This document shows, one piece after another, positions 32,477 through 41,303 of a DNA stretch of 64,000 bases. A program made the position numbers and the translations under genes. The DNA lies in NCBI GenBank assembly GCA_964599095.1, contig CAZREB010000006.1, positions 62,001 to 126,000 on the forward strand, in the 5' to 3' direction. The DNA comes from SZAS-79 sp964599095 (lineage in GTDB: Bacteria; Pseudomonadota; Gammaproteobacteria; Burkholderiales; SG8-39). The stretch's first letter is position 1. Each line of letters starts with the position of its first letter. The notes beneath the pieces were generated by a model. That model was not told where the DNA came from. It made no database searches and was given only the letters and a program-made list of their open reading frames with translations.

Positions 32477-33471
32477 TCGCCCCGCCGCCTTCGGGTCCGG
32501 TGCCGCTGGCCGACGATCTCGCGCTCGGCCTGCTCGAGGATATGCTGCGCGTGCGGCGCATGGAGGAGAAATCGGCCGAACTCTACGGCGCGGGCAAGAT
32601 CCGCGGGTTCCTGCACTTGTACGTCGGCGAGGAAGCCGTTGCGGCCGGCGCGCTGCGCGCGCTGCGACCGGAAGACAACCTGGTAGCGACCTACCGCGAA
32701 CATGCGCACGCGCTGTTGCGCGGACTCTCCATGCAATCGATCATGGCCGAGATGTACGGCAAGCGCGAAGGCTGCTCGCGCGGCCGCGGCGGCTCGATGC
32801 ACCTGTTCGACGCGAAGACGCGCCTCTTTGGCGGCAACGCCATCGTCGGCGGCGGGCTGCCGCTGGCGGTCGGCCTCGCGTTGGCCGACCGGATGCAGTC
32901 GACCGGACGCCTTACCGCGTGTTTCTTTGGCGACGGCGCAGTGGCCGAAGGCGCCTTCCACGAATCGATGAACCTCGCTGCGCTGTGGAAGCTGCCGGTG
33001 CTGTTCTGCTGCGAGAACAACCGCTACGCAATGGGTACCGCGATCGAGCGCTACGAGTCGCAGACCGACCTGTGCGCAAAGGCGTCGTCGTACGGGATCA
33101 CGGCGCTGAAGGTCGACGGCCAGGATGTGGTCGCGGTGCACCAGACGACGCAACAGGCGGTAACGCGCGTGCGCGCCGAAAGCGCGCCGGTGTTCGTCGA
33201 GTACCAGACCTACCGCTTTCGCGCGCACTCGATGTTCGATCCGGAGCTCTACCGGGACAAGCGCGAAGTCGAGGACTGGAAGACGCGCGGGCCGCTGCAC
33301 ACCTACACGGCGCGGCTCAAGGCGGCAGGCCGGCTCACCGAGGAGGCCTTCCTCGCGCTCGACGCGAAGGCGCAAGCGGAGGTCGCACGCGCAGTCGACT
33401 TCGCAGAGGCGGGGTCGTGGGAACCGGTCGAGGACCTCACGCGCCTGGTGCACACGGAGGCCGGCTCATGA
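32473..33471 (+). CDS. 2-oxoacid dehydrogenase E1 component, alpha subunit (pyruvate/acetoin dehydrogenase type)
   Basis: The 332-residue protein has the thiamine-diphosphate motif GDGAVAEGAFHESMNLAALW ending in the NN of ENNRYAMGT, and the family segment RGRGGSMHLFDAKTRLFGGNAIVGGG. It is the alpha half of a heterotetrameric E1 that decarboxylates a 2-oxo acid and passes the acyl group to lipoyl-E2. Sequence alone does not separate pyruvate, acetoin and related substrates. It overlaps both neighbours by 4 bp (ATGA), a sign of tight translational coupling. Confidence 0.95.
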
Positions 33472-34448
33472 AGCTGACCTACCGCGAGGCAATGCGTCAG
33501 GCGCTGCGCGAAGCGCTCATGAGCGATCCGCGCGTATTCCTGATGGGCGAGGACGTCGGCAGGTACGGCGGCACCTACGCGGTCACCAAGGGCCTGCTCG
33601 AGGAATTCGGCCCGGAGCGCGTGCGCGACACGCCGCTGTCGGAACTGGGCTTCGTGGGCGCCGGTGTCGGTGCAGCGCTCGGCGGACTGCGCCCGATCGT
33701 CGAGGTCATGACGGTGAATTTCAGCCTGCTGTCGCTCGACCCGATCGTGAACTCCGCGGCGCTGCTGCACCACATGTCGGGCGGGCAGTTCTCGGTGCCG
33801 CTCGTCGTGCGCATGGCCACCGGCGCCGGTCGCCAGGTCGCCGCGCAGCATTCGCACAGCTTCGAGAACTGGTATGCGCACGTGCCCGGGCTCACGGTGC
33901 TCGCACCGGGCACGGTCGAGGACGCGCGCGGCATGCTCGCGCCGGCGCTCGCCGACCCGGACCCGGTCGTGATCTTCGAGCACGCCAACCTGTACAACGT
34001 CGAGGAGGACTGCGAGCCGGGCGTCAAGGTAGACATCTCCTCGGCCAGGGTCCGCCGCGCGGGCAGCCAGGTCAGCCTGCTCGCCTACGGGGGTTCGCTG
34101 CCCAAGGCGATGGCCGCGGCCTCGCAGCTCGCAACCGCAGGCATCGATGCGGAAGTCGTCGACCTGCGCGTGCTGCGGCCGCTCGACAAGGCCACGATCC
34201 TCGCTTCGGTCAGGAAGTGCCGGCGTGCGGTGGTCGTCGACGAATGCTGGCGGACCGGCAGCCTCGCGGCCGAAGTGCTCGCAATCATTGCCGAAGAAGC
34301 GTTCTACGATCTCGACGCGCCGCCGGCCCGTGTCTGCAGCGAAGAGGTGCCGATGCCCTATCCGCGCCACCTGGAGGAAGCGGCCCTGCCGCAACCGGAG
34401 AAGATCGTCGCCGCAGCCAAGGCGATGTTCGGGTCGGGGGCCGCATGA
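33468..34448 (+). CDS. 2-oxoacid dehydrogenase E1 component, beta subunit
   Basis: The 326-residue protein is the E1 beta subunit. It has MGEDVGRYGGTYAVTKGLLEE, the RDTPLSELGFVGAGVGAALGG segment, and a C-terminal transketolase domain with VDLRVLRPLDKATILASV. It pairs with the alpha subunit to form the ThDP enzyme. Both ends overlap neighbouring genes by 4 bp. Confidence 0.96.
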   Translation: MKLTYREAMRQALREALMSDPRVFLMGEDVGRYGGTYAVTKGLLEEFGPERVRDTPLSELGFVGAGVGAALGGLRPIVEVMTVNFSLLSLDPIVNSAALLHHMSGGQFSVPLVVRMATGAGRQVAAQHSHSFENWYAHVPGLTVLAPGTVEDARGMLAPALADPDPVVIFEHANLYNVEEDCEPGVKVDISSARVRRAGSQVSLLAYGGSLPKAMAAASQLATAGIDAEVVDLRVLRPLDKATILASVRKCRRAVVVDECWRTGSLAAEVLAIIAEEAFYDLDAPPARVCSEEVPMPYPRHLEEAALPQPEKIVAAAKAMFGSGAA

Positions 34449-35611
34449 TCGAGTTCACGCTGCCTTCGCTCGGCGCCGACATGGACGACGGCAAGCTGCT
34501 CGAATGGAAGGTCAGGCCCGGCGACAAGGTCAAGCGCGGCGACATCGTCGCGGTTGTCGACACCGCCAAGGCGGCAGTCGAAGTCGAAAGCTGGCACGAG
34601 GGCATCGTGCATGAATTGCTGGTGCAGCCGGGCGACAAGTTCGCGGTAGGCGCCGTGATGGCGATCCTGCTCGAGCCCGGAGAGGATCCGGCGACCGTGC
34701 GTCCCTACGTCAAGGCACCTGCACCGGCAGCCGCGCCTTCACCGCCAAAGGTGCAGCCCTCCGCGGCCACGCAGGGACCCTCGCCTGCAATCCCGATGCT
34801 GCGCAAACCGGCGTCGCCCGCCGCGCGCAAGCGCGCGCGTGACCTCGACGTCGACATCGAGCGGGTCACCGGCACCGGCCCGCATGGCGCAATCACCATC
34901 GAGGACGTCGAAAAGGCTGCGGCCGCCGCTGCGGCACCGCCAGACCGGCACGCCGAAATGCGCAAGGCGATTGCCGCCTCGATGTCCCGCTCCAATCGCG
35001 AGATCCCGCACTACTACCTGGCCGAGAGCGTCCCGATGCGCCGCGCTACCGAATGGCTGGCGCAGCAGAACGCGGGCCGGCCGGTGACCGAGCGGCTGCT
35101 GATGGGCGCACTTCAGCTGCGCGCGGTGGCGCTCGCGCTGCAGGACTTCCCGGACCTGAACGGCTTCTGGCGCGACGGCGGCTACCAGCCCTCGCAGGCG
35201 ATCCACCTCGGCGTCGCGATCTCGATTCGGCAGGGCGGGCTGATCGCACCGGCGCTGCATGACGCCAACAGGATGACGCTCGACGAAATCATGCGCGCGC
35301 TGACCGACCTCGTCCGCCGCACGCGGGCCGGGTCGCTGCGCGGGTCCGAACTGATGGACCCGACCATCACCGTTACGAACCTCGGCGAGCAGGGCGTCGA
35401 GTCGGTGTTCGGCGTGATCTCGCCGCCGCAGGTGGCGCTGGTGGGTTTCGGCCGCGTGGCCGAGCGCGCGTGGGCCGAGGACGGTGCGCTGCGCGCGATG
35501 CCGGTGGTGACCGCCAGCCTCGCGGCCGATCATCGTGTCAGCGACGGCCATCGCGGCGCGCGTTTCCTCGCCGCGCTGCGCGGCCTGCTGCAGAAGCCGG
35601 AGGAGCTATGA
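34445..35611 (+). CDS. Dihydrolipoamide acyltransferase (E2) with one lipoyl domain
   Basis: The 388-residue protein has one lipoyl domain (about 1-77) with lipoylated Lys42 in VDTAKAAVEVES, an Ala/Pro linker, a peripheral-subunit-binding domain (about 119-160, SPAARKRARDLDVDIERVTG), and a catalytic acyltransferase domain with the active-site motif DHRVSDGHRG near the C terminus. It transfers the acyl group from lipoate to CoA or, given the next gene, perhaps to an acyl carrier protein. No E3 (lipoamide dehydrogenase) gene accompanies it. It overlaps the acyl carrier protein gene by 4 bp. Confidence 0.95.
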   Translation: MIEFTLPSLGADMDDGKLLEWKVRPGDKVKRGDIVAVVDTAKAAVEVESWHEGIVHELLVQPGDKFAVGAVMAILLEPGEDPATVRPYVKAPAPAAAPSPPKVQPSAATQGPSPAIPMLRKPASPAARKRARDLDVDIERVTGTGPHGAITIEDVEKAAAAAAAPPDRHAEMRKAIAASMSRSNREIPHYYLAESVPMRRATEWLAQQNAGRPVTERLLMGALQLRAVALALQDFPDLNGFWRDGGYQPSQAIHLGVAISIRQGGLIAPALHDANRMTLDEIMRALTDLVRRTRAGSLRGSELMDPTITVTNLGEQGVESVFGVISPPQVALVGFGRVAERAWAEDGALRAMPVVTASLAADHRVSDGHRGARFLAALRGLLQKPEEL

Positions 35612-35859
35612 GCGCAGACGCGTTGCGCGCCAGGGTCGTTGCCATCCTGAGGACAATTGCGCCTGAGGTGGAGCCCGCCGAGCTGCGGCCGGGACAGGCG
35701 CTGCGCGACCAGGTCGACCTCGACTCGATGGACTGGCTGAATTTCCTGGTCGCGCTGCACGAGCGGCTGGGCGTCGACATCCCGGAGTCGGACTACGCGA
35801 AGCTGGTCACGCTCGACGACCTGGTGGCCTACCTGCAGGCGCGCGGCGCGAAGGCGTAG
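35608..35859 (+). CDS. Acyl carrier protein encoded with a 2-oxoacid dehydrogenase
   Basis: The 83-residue acidic helical protein has the phosphopantetheine attachment site Ser40 in the VDLDSMDWLNF segment (the DSM variant of DSL). It overlaps the E2 gene by 4 bp, with a ribosome site AGGAG just before the ATG, so it is clearly made with the E1/E2 complex. A dedicated carrier protein at this position suggests that the acyl group is passed to a carrier protein rather than, or as well as, CoA. It is not the housekeeping AcpP, which sits with fab genes. It converges on glmS with 17 bp between stops. Confidence 0.92.
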   Translation: MSADALRARVVAILRTIAPEVEPAELRPGQALRDQVDLDSMDWLNFLVALHERLGVDIPESDYAKLVTLDDLVAYLQARGAKA

Positions 35860-35876
35860 CCGCGCGCGGCGAGGGA

Positions 35877-37715
35877 CTACTCCACTGTCACCGACTTCGC
35901 GAGGTTGCGCGGCTTGTCGACGTCATTGCCGCGCGCGAGGGCCGCATGGTAGGCCAGCAGCTGCAGCGGCAGCACATGCAGGATCGGCGACAGGATCCCG
36001 GCGTGGTCCGGCATGCGGATCACGTGCAGGCCGTCGCCGTCGGTGAGCCTGGTGTCCTCGTCGGCGAGCACGTGAAGCTCGCCGCCGCGGGCCCTCACTT
36101 CCTGCAGGTTGGACTTCAGCTTCTCGAGCAGCGCGTCGTTCGGCGCGATCGCCACCACCGGCATGAACTTGTCGACCAGCGCAAGCGGCCCGTGCTTCAG
36201 CTCGCCGGCCGCATAGGCCTCGGCGTGGATATACGAGATTTCCTTCAGCTTCAGCGCGCCTTCCATCGCGATCGGATAGTGCTCGCCCCGGCCGAGGAAC
36301 AGCGCGTGGTGGCGGCCGGCGAATTTCTCGGCCCACATCTTCACCTGCGGCTCGACGTGCAGCACCTTCTGCATCGCAACCGGCAGGTGGCGAAGCGCAT
36401 TCAGCACCTCGGACTCGCGTTCCTTCGAAAGCTTGCCGCGCATCTTGGCAAGGACCAGCGTCAGCAGCACCAGCGCCGCAAGCTGCGTGGTGAAGGCCTT
36501 GGTCGATGCGACGCCGATCTCCGGGCCGGCGCGCGTGAGGAAGCGCAATTCCGACTCGCGCACCAGCGAGCTTTCGGGCGAGTTGCAGATCGTCAGCGAA
36601 TGCGTGTGACCGGTCGACTTTGCGTGCTTGAGCGCAGCGATCGTGTCGGCCGTTTCGCCCGACTGCGAGATCGTGACGATCAGACGGCGCGGGCTCGGCA
36701 CCGACACGCGGTAGCGGTATTCGCTCGCGATCTCGACTTCGCACGGGACGCCGGCCAGCGCCTCGATCCAGTAGCGCGCCACGAGACCCGAGTTATAGCT
36801 GGTCCCACAGGCGAGGATCAGCACCGAGTCGACTTCCTTGAAGACCTTCTCGGCGCCGGCGCCGAAGAGTTGCGGCGCGATCGACTGCGCACCGGTGACC
36901 ATCTCGAGCGTGTTGGCCACCGCCAGCGGCTGCTCGAAGATCTCCTTCTGCATGTAGTGGCGGTATTCGCCCAGCTCGACGGCCGCGGCCGACAGGCCGC
37001 TGGTGTGCACCGCGCGCTCGACCACCGCCCCGGTCTTGTCGGAGATGGTCGTCTTTTCGCGCCGGACCTCGGCGACGTCGCCTTCCTCGAGGTAGACCAC
37101 CTGCTGGGTGACCTGCACCAGCGCGGAGGCGTCCGAGGCCGCGAAGTTCTCGCCCTTGCCCAGCCCCAGCAGCAGCGGCGCCCCCATCCTGGCAACCACC
37201 AGCACGTCGGGCTCGTCTTCCGAGACCACGGCGATCGCATAGGCGCCGACGAGTTCTCCGACCGCTTTCTTGACTGCGGCAAAGAGGTGGCCGCCGCCCG
37301 CGAGGTTCGACTTGATCAGGTGCGCGACGACTTCGGTGTCGGTGTCCGAAACGAACACATAGCCCTGCGCCACCAGCTTGGCGCGGATTTCGTCGTGGTT
37401 CTCGATGATCCCGTTGTGCACCACCGATACGCCGGCGGAGACATGTGGATGCGCATTCTTCTCCGACGGCACGCCGTGCGTCGCCCATCGCGTGTGCGCA
37501 ATGCCGGTGTGGCCGTCGAGGTGCTGCTCGGTGGAGAGCTTCTCGAGCTCGACCACGCGCCCCGTGGAGCGCAGGCGCTTCAACTTCGCGCCCTTTTCGC
37601 CGGGCAGGACCGCGACGCCGGCGGAGTCGTACCCGCGGTATTCCAGGCGCTTCAACCCTTCGAGCAGGATCGGAACGATATTGCGCTGGGCGACTGCACC
37701 GACGATGCCGCACAT
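35877..37715 (-). CDS. glmS: Glutamine-fructose-6-phosphate aminotransferase (isomerizing)
   Basis: The 612-residue protein begins MCGIVGAV with the catalytic Cys2 of the class II glutaminase domain (about 1-220). Two SIS isomerase domains follow, with the sugar-phosphate segments LACGTSYNSGLVARYWIEAL and ISQSGETADTIAAL, and it ends KPRNLAKSVTVE, the conserved C terminus. It makes glucosamine-6-phosphate for peptidoglycan and lipopolysaccharide. It lies 4 bp downstream of glmU, so the two are one operon. No glmS ribozyme is present, as expected outside Gram-positive bacteria. Confidence 0.98.
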   Translation of the reverse strand: MCGIVGAVAQRNIVPILLEGLKRLEYRGYDSAGVAVLPGEKGAKLKRLRSTGRVVELEKLSTEQHLDGHTGIAHTRWATHGVPSEKNAHPHVSAGVSVVHNGIIENHDEIRAKLVAQGYVFVSDTDTEVVAHLIKSNLAGGGHLFAAVKKAVGELVGAYAIAVVSEDEPDVLVVARMGAPLLLGLGKGENFAASDASALVQVTQQVVYLEEGDVAEVRREKTTISDKTGAVVERAVHTSGLSAAAVELGEYRHYMQKEIFEQPLAVANTLEMVTGAQSIAPQLFGAGAEKVFKEVDSVLILACGTSYNSGLVARYWIEALAGVPCEVEIASEYRYRVSVPSPRRLIVTISQSGETADTIAALKHAKSTGHTHSLTICNSPESSLVRESELRFLTRAGPEIGVASTKAFTTQLAALVLLTLVLAKMRGKLSKERESEVLNALRHLPVAMQKVLHVEPQVKMWAEKFAGRHHALFLGRGEHYPIAMEGALKLKEISYIHAEAYAAGELKHGPLALVDKFMPVVAIAPNDALLEKLKSNLQEVRARGGELHVLADEDTRLTDGDGLHVIRMPDHAGILSPILHVLPLQLLAYHAALARGNDVDKPRNLAKSVTVE

Positions 37716-37719
37716 GGCT

Positions 37720-39087
37720 TTATCCCTTCTTCTTGGTGGGTGGTTTCCAGGCCGGGATCGACACCTGCTTGGAGCGCGACAAGGTCAGCTGCCCCGGCGG
37801 CGTGTCCTTGCTGATCGTCGAGCCGGCGCCGATGTAGGAGCCTCTGGCGATCCGGACCGGCGCGACCAGCGTCGAGTTCGAGCCGACGAACACTTCGTCT
37901 TCGATGATCGTGCGGTGCTTGTTCGCGCCGTCGTAATTGCAGGTGATCGTGCCTGCGCCGATGTTGGACTTGCCGCCGACGTCGCTGTCGCCGATGTACG
38001 CGAGGTGGTTGGCCTTCGCGCCGTGGCCCACGCGGCTGTTCTTCACCTCGACGAAGTTACCGATGTGCACTTCGTCCGACAGCGCCGCGCCCGGCCGCAA
38101 CCGCGCATACGGGCCGATCCGGCAGTTCGCGCCGACGATGGCCTCTTCCAGCGAAGAGAACGGGTGGATCTCGGTGCCGGCCTCGATCGTCACGTTTTTC
38201 AGCACGCAGTTCGGGCCGATCCTGACCCGGTCGCCGAGGCGCACCGCGCCTTCGAAGACGCAGTTCACGTCGATCGACACGTCGCGCCCGCACTCGAGCG
38301 TGCCGCGCACGTCGAAGCGTGCCGGGTCGGCGAGGGTCACGCCCTTGTCCAGCAATGCCCCGGCGGTTTCGAGCTGGTGGACCCGCTCGAGCTCGGCCAG
38401 CTGGCGCTTGGAATTCACGCCTTCGACCTCCCACACATCGGCCGGCTGCGTCGTCTGCACGACGAGGCCGTCGGCCACCGCAAGGCCGATGATGTCGGTC
38501 AGGTAGTACTCCTTCTGCGCGTTTTCGTTCCTGACGCGCGAAAGCCAGCCGGAAAGCCGTTCGGCGCTGGCCGCAACAAAGCCGGTGTTCCACTCGCGGA
38601 TCGCGCGCTCGGCTTCGGTGGCGTCCTTCTGCTCGACGATGCGCAGCATCCGCCCGGAGGAATCGCGCACGATGCGGCCGTAGCCGGTCGCATCCTCGGC
38701 CACCGCGGTCATCACGCCCAGCCCGCCCTTGGCCGCCTGCACCAGCCTGCGCAGAGACTCGGCGCGGATCAGCGGCACATCGCCGTAGAGCACCAGCACC
38801 TCGGCGTTCTTGTCCACGTGGGGCAGCGCCTGCATCACCGCGTGACCGGTGCCGAGCTGTTCCTTCTGCTCGGCCCACGCGAGATCCTTTTCGCCCCCGA
38901 AGGCGCGCCGAACCTGTTCGCCGCCATGGCCGTAGACGACGACGATCTTCGCCGCCTCCAGCGAGCGCGCGGTGTCGATGACCCGGCCAAGCAACGGCCG
39001 CCCGGCAATCGGGTGCAACACCTTCGGCAGGTCGGAATGCATCCGTTTTCCCTGGCCCGCAGCGAGCACGATCACGTTGAGACTCAT
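37720..39087 (-). CDS. glmU: Bifunctional N-acetylglucosamine-1-phosphate uridyltransferase / glucosamine-1-phosphate acetyltransferase
   Basis: The 455-residue protein has an N-terminal nucleotidyltransferase domain with LAAGQGKRMHSDLPKVLHPI and a C-terminal left-handed beta-helix with hexapeptide repeats and the acetyltransferase segment NFVEVKNSRVGHGAKANHLA. It makes UDP-GlcNAc. The length equals that of the family. It precedes glmS by 4 bp in the same operon, so one transcript supplies two steps of UDP-GlcNAc synthesis. UDP-GlcNAc-derived sugars also feed Pel, but that link is only metabolic. Confidence 0.98.
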   Translation of the reverse strand: MSLNVIVLAAGQGKRMHSDLPKVLHPIAGRPLLGRVIDTARSLEAAKIVVVYGHGGEQVRRAFGGEKDLAWAEQKEQLGTGHAVMQALPHVDKNAEVLVLYGDVPLIRAESLRRLVQAAKGGLGVMTAVAEDATGYGRIVRDSSGRMLRIVEQKDATEAERAIREWNTGFVAASAERLSGWLSRVRNENAQKEYYLTDIIGLAVADGLVVQTTQPADVWEVEGVNSKRQLAELERVHQLETAGALLDKGVTLADPARFDVRGTLECGRDVSIDVNCVFEGAVRLGDRVRIGPNCVLKNVTIEAGTEIHPFSSLEEAIVGANCRIGPYARLRPGAALSDEVHIGNFVEVKNSRVGHGAKANHLAYIGDSDVGGKSNIGAGTITCNYDGANKHRTIIEDEVFVGSNSTLVAPVRIARGSYIGAGSTISKDTPPGQLTLSRSKQVSIPAWKPPTKKKG

Positions 39088-39169
39088 GCGCGGATTCTAA
39101 CATCGGCCCCCCTCGGGCAAAGCTGGCAGGGAGCGTCAGAACCCATTGATAGATTTCCGGAAAGCGGGG

Positions 39170-39199
39170 TTGCTGGGGGTCGCACGCTGCCGTTACACT
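39170..39199 (+). promoter_or_regulatory. Sigma-70-like promoter of the PhnD-type transporter operon
   Basis: TTGCTG (39170-39175) and TACACT (39194-39199) are spaced 18 bp apart, 39 bp before the first gene of the operon. A strong ribosome site GGAGGA lies just before the ATG at 39238. The 150-bp gap is shared with the divergent glmU start. Confidence 0.5.
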
Positions 39200-39237
39200 G
39201 GACATAGAAAGCCGTATCCGTTTATCCCGGAGGAAGT

Positions 39238-40248
39238 ATGGAAGCGTTCCGTTGCGCGGCCGCCGCGTGCATGGCCGTCCTGTTTGCGACGGGTGCCTAC
39301 GCGCAGGAAGACTGCAAGAACCGCGGCGAACTGGACACCGCGTATTGCGACGAGAACAAGGACCTCGTCGCAGACTCGCCCAAGGACACGAAGCGGCTCA
39401 AGAATCCGTCGACACTGGTGTTCGCCTACACGCCGATCGAAGACCCGGCGGTCTACCAAAATCTCTTCAAACCATTCCAGGAGCACCTCGCGGCCTGCAC
39501 CGGCAAGAAGGTCGTGTATTACACGGTCCAGTCGAACGCGGCGCAGATCGAGGCGATGCGCGCCGGCCGCCTGCATGTCACCGGGCTGGCGAGCGGCCAG
39601 GTCGGGTTCGCGGTCAACCTTGCCGGCGCGGTGCCCTTTGCGATCAAGGGCGACCAGTCCGGCCCGCGCACCTACACCCAGGTCGTGATCGTCAAGAAGG
39701 ACAGCCCCTACCGGAAGCTCGCCGACCTCAAGGGCAGGAAGGTCGCGCACACCTCGCCTTCGTCCAACTCGGGCAACCTCGCGCCGCGCGCGCTGTTTCC
39801 CGCCGAGGGCCTGGTTCCCGACAAGGACTACAAGGTGTTGTACTCGGGCAAGCACGACCAGTCGCTGATGGGGGTGGTCAACGGCGACTACGACGCGGCG
39901 CCGATCACCTCCGATATCTACGACCGGTTCATCAACCGGGGCATCATCAAGGACGGCGACCTGCGCATCATCTACAAGAGCGGGCGCTTCCCGACCTCGG
40001 CGTTCGCCCATTCGCACGACCTCGAGCCGCCGCTCGCCGAACGCGTGAAGAAGTGCTTCTTCGACTACCGCTTCAGCCCCGAGATGAAGAAGGAATTCCT
40101 CGGCGACGACCGGTTCCTGCCGGTCAGCTACAAGGACGACTGGGCACTGGTGCGCAAAGTGGCCGAGGATTCCGGCACGCCTTACAACCGCGCCGGGTTC
40201 GACAAGGAAAGGGTGGCCGAGGAAGCGGCCCGCGCAAAGAAGAAATGA
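39238..40248 (+). CDS. PhnD-like periplasmic binding protein, tandem copy 1
   Basis: The 336-residue protein has a signal peptide cut after AYAQ. A short Cys-containing head (CKNRGELDTAYCDENKDL) precedes the PhnD-type binding domain, whose core includes YTPIEDPAVYQNLFKPF and the ligand-loop segment VAHTSPSSNSGNLAPRALFP. PhnD proteins bind phosphonate, phosphite or phosphate-like oxyanions for ABC import. The C terminus is Ala/Lys-rich. It is the first of three tandem paralogues in one operon. The Cys head is shared by all three and is not part of the classical PhnD domain. Confidence 0.92.
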   Translation: MEAFRCAAAACMAVLFATGAYAQEDCKNRGELDTAYCDENKDLVADSPKDTKRLKNPSTLVFAYTPIEDPAVYQNLFKPFQEHLAACTGKKVVYYTVQSNAAQIEAMRAGRLHVTGLASGQVGFAVNLAGAVPFAIKGDQSGPRTYTQVVIVKKDSPYRKLADLKGRKVAHTSPSSNSGNLAPRALFPAEGLVPDKDYKVLYSGKHDQSLMGVVNGDYDAAPITSDIYDRFINRGIIKDGDLRIIYKSGRFPTSAFAHSHDLEPPLAERVKKCFFDYRFSPEMKKEFLGDDRFLPVSYKDDWALVRKVAEDSGTPYNRAGFDKERVAEEAARAKKK

Positions 40249-40268
40249 ACCGCAAAGGGGAGACGACC

Positions 40269-41303
40269 ATGAGCCACACCATGCTGAAGGCCGTTGCTTG
40301 CGGGCTGGCCGCCGCGCTGGTTTCAGGTACTGCGCTCGCGCAGGACGCGTGCAAGAGCCGCGGCGACCTCGACCCGCAGTATTGCGACGAGAACGGCGAC
40401 CTGACCGCCGACACGCCCAGGGACCCGAAGAAGCTCAAGGTCCCGGGCACGCTGATCTTCACCTACACGCCGGTCGAAGACCCGGCGGTGTACGAGAAGA
40501 TCTTCAAGCCTTTCACCGACCACCTCGCCAGCTGCGTCGGCAAGCGCGTGGTGTTCTACCAGGTGCAATCCAATGCCGCCGAGATCGAGGCTATGCGCTC
40601 CGGGCGGCTGCACGTGGGCGGATTCTCGACCGGCCCCACCGCCTTCGCCGTCAACCTCGCCGGCGCGGTGCCGTTCGCGATAAAAGGCTACGAGAAGGAA
40701 TTCCAGGGTTACAACCTGATCGTCGTCGTCAAGAAGGACAGCCCGTTCCAGAAGCTCTCCGACCTCAAGGGCCGGAAGGTCGCGCACACCTCGCCTTCGT
40801 CCAACTCCGGGCACATGGCGCCGATGGCGCTGTTCCCGCCCGAAGGCCTCGCGCCCGGCAAGGACTACAACATCCTGTTCTCGGGCAAGCACGACCAGTC
40901 GATCCTCGGCGTCAACTCCGGCGACTACGACGCCGCGGCGGTCGCCTCGGACGTGTTCCACCGGATGGGCGTGCGCGGCCAGATCAAGGAGGAGAATTTC
41001 CGCATCATCTATCGAAGCGCCAAATTCCCGACCTCGTCGTTCGCCTACGCGCACGACCTCGAGCCCGCGTTCCGCGACAAGATGCTCAAGTGCTTCTACG
41101 ACTACCGGTTCCCCGAAGACATGAAGAAGGCCTTCGACGGCGCCGACCGGTTCTTCCCGATCAACTACAAGACGCACTGGGAAGTGGTGCGCAAGGTGGC
41201 CGAAGGCAGCGGCGAGGCCTTCAACCGCACCGCCTACGAGAAGGAGACGGCGCGCGAGGAAGCGGCGCGCAAGAAAGCGGCCGAAGCCAAGGCGAAAAAA
41301 TAG
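40269..41303 (+). CDS. PhnD-like periplasmic binding protein, tandem copy 2
   Basis: The 344-residue protein has a signal peptide cut after ALAQ, the head CKSRGDLDPQYCDENGDL, and the PhnD domain with YTPVEDPAVYEKIFKPF and VAHTSPSSNSGHMAPMALFP. It is clearly a duplicate of copy 1 by end-to-end resemblance, but the loop after SNSG differs (HMAPMA instead of NLAPRA), so ligand preference may differ. The start at 40269 has a strong upstream AAAGGGGAGA. Its stop TAG overlaps the GTG start of copy 3 by one base. Confidence 0.92.
   Translation: MSHTMLKAVACGLAAALVSGTALAQDACKSRGDLDPQYCDENGDLTADTPRDPKKLKVPGTLIFTYTPVEDPAVYEKIFKPFTDHLASCVGKRVVFYQVQSNAAEIEAMRSGRLHVGGFSTGPTAFAVNLAGAVPFAIKGYEKEFQGYNLIVVVKKDSPFQKLSDLKGRKVAHTSPSSNSGHMAPMALFPPEGLAPGKDYNILFSGKHDQSILGVNSGDYDAAAVASDVFHRMGVRGQIKEENFRIIYRSAKFPTSSFAYAHDLEPAFRDKMLKCFYDYRFPEDMKKAFDGADRFFPINYKTHWEVVRKVAEGSGEAFNRTAYEKETAREEAARKKAAEAKAKK

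Noticed and set aside
35860..35876. glmS ribozyme or riboswitch near glmS
   Set aside because: glmS directly follows glmU by 4 bp, so it has no leader to hold one, and nothing resembling the ribozyme is visible.
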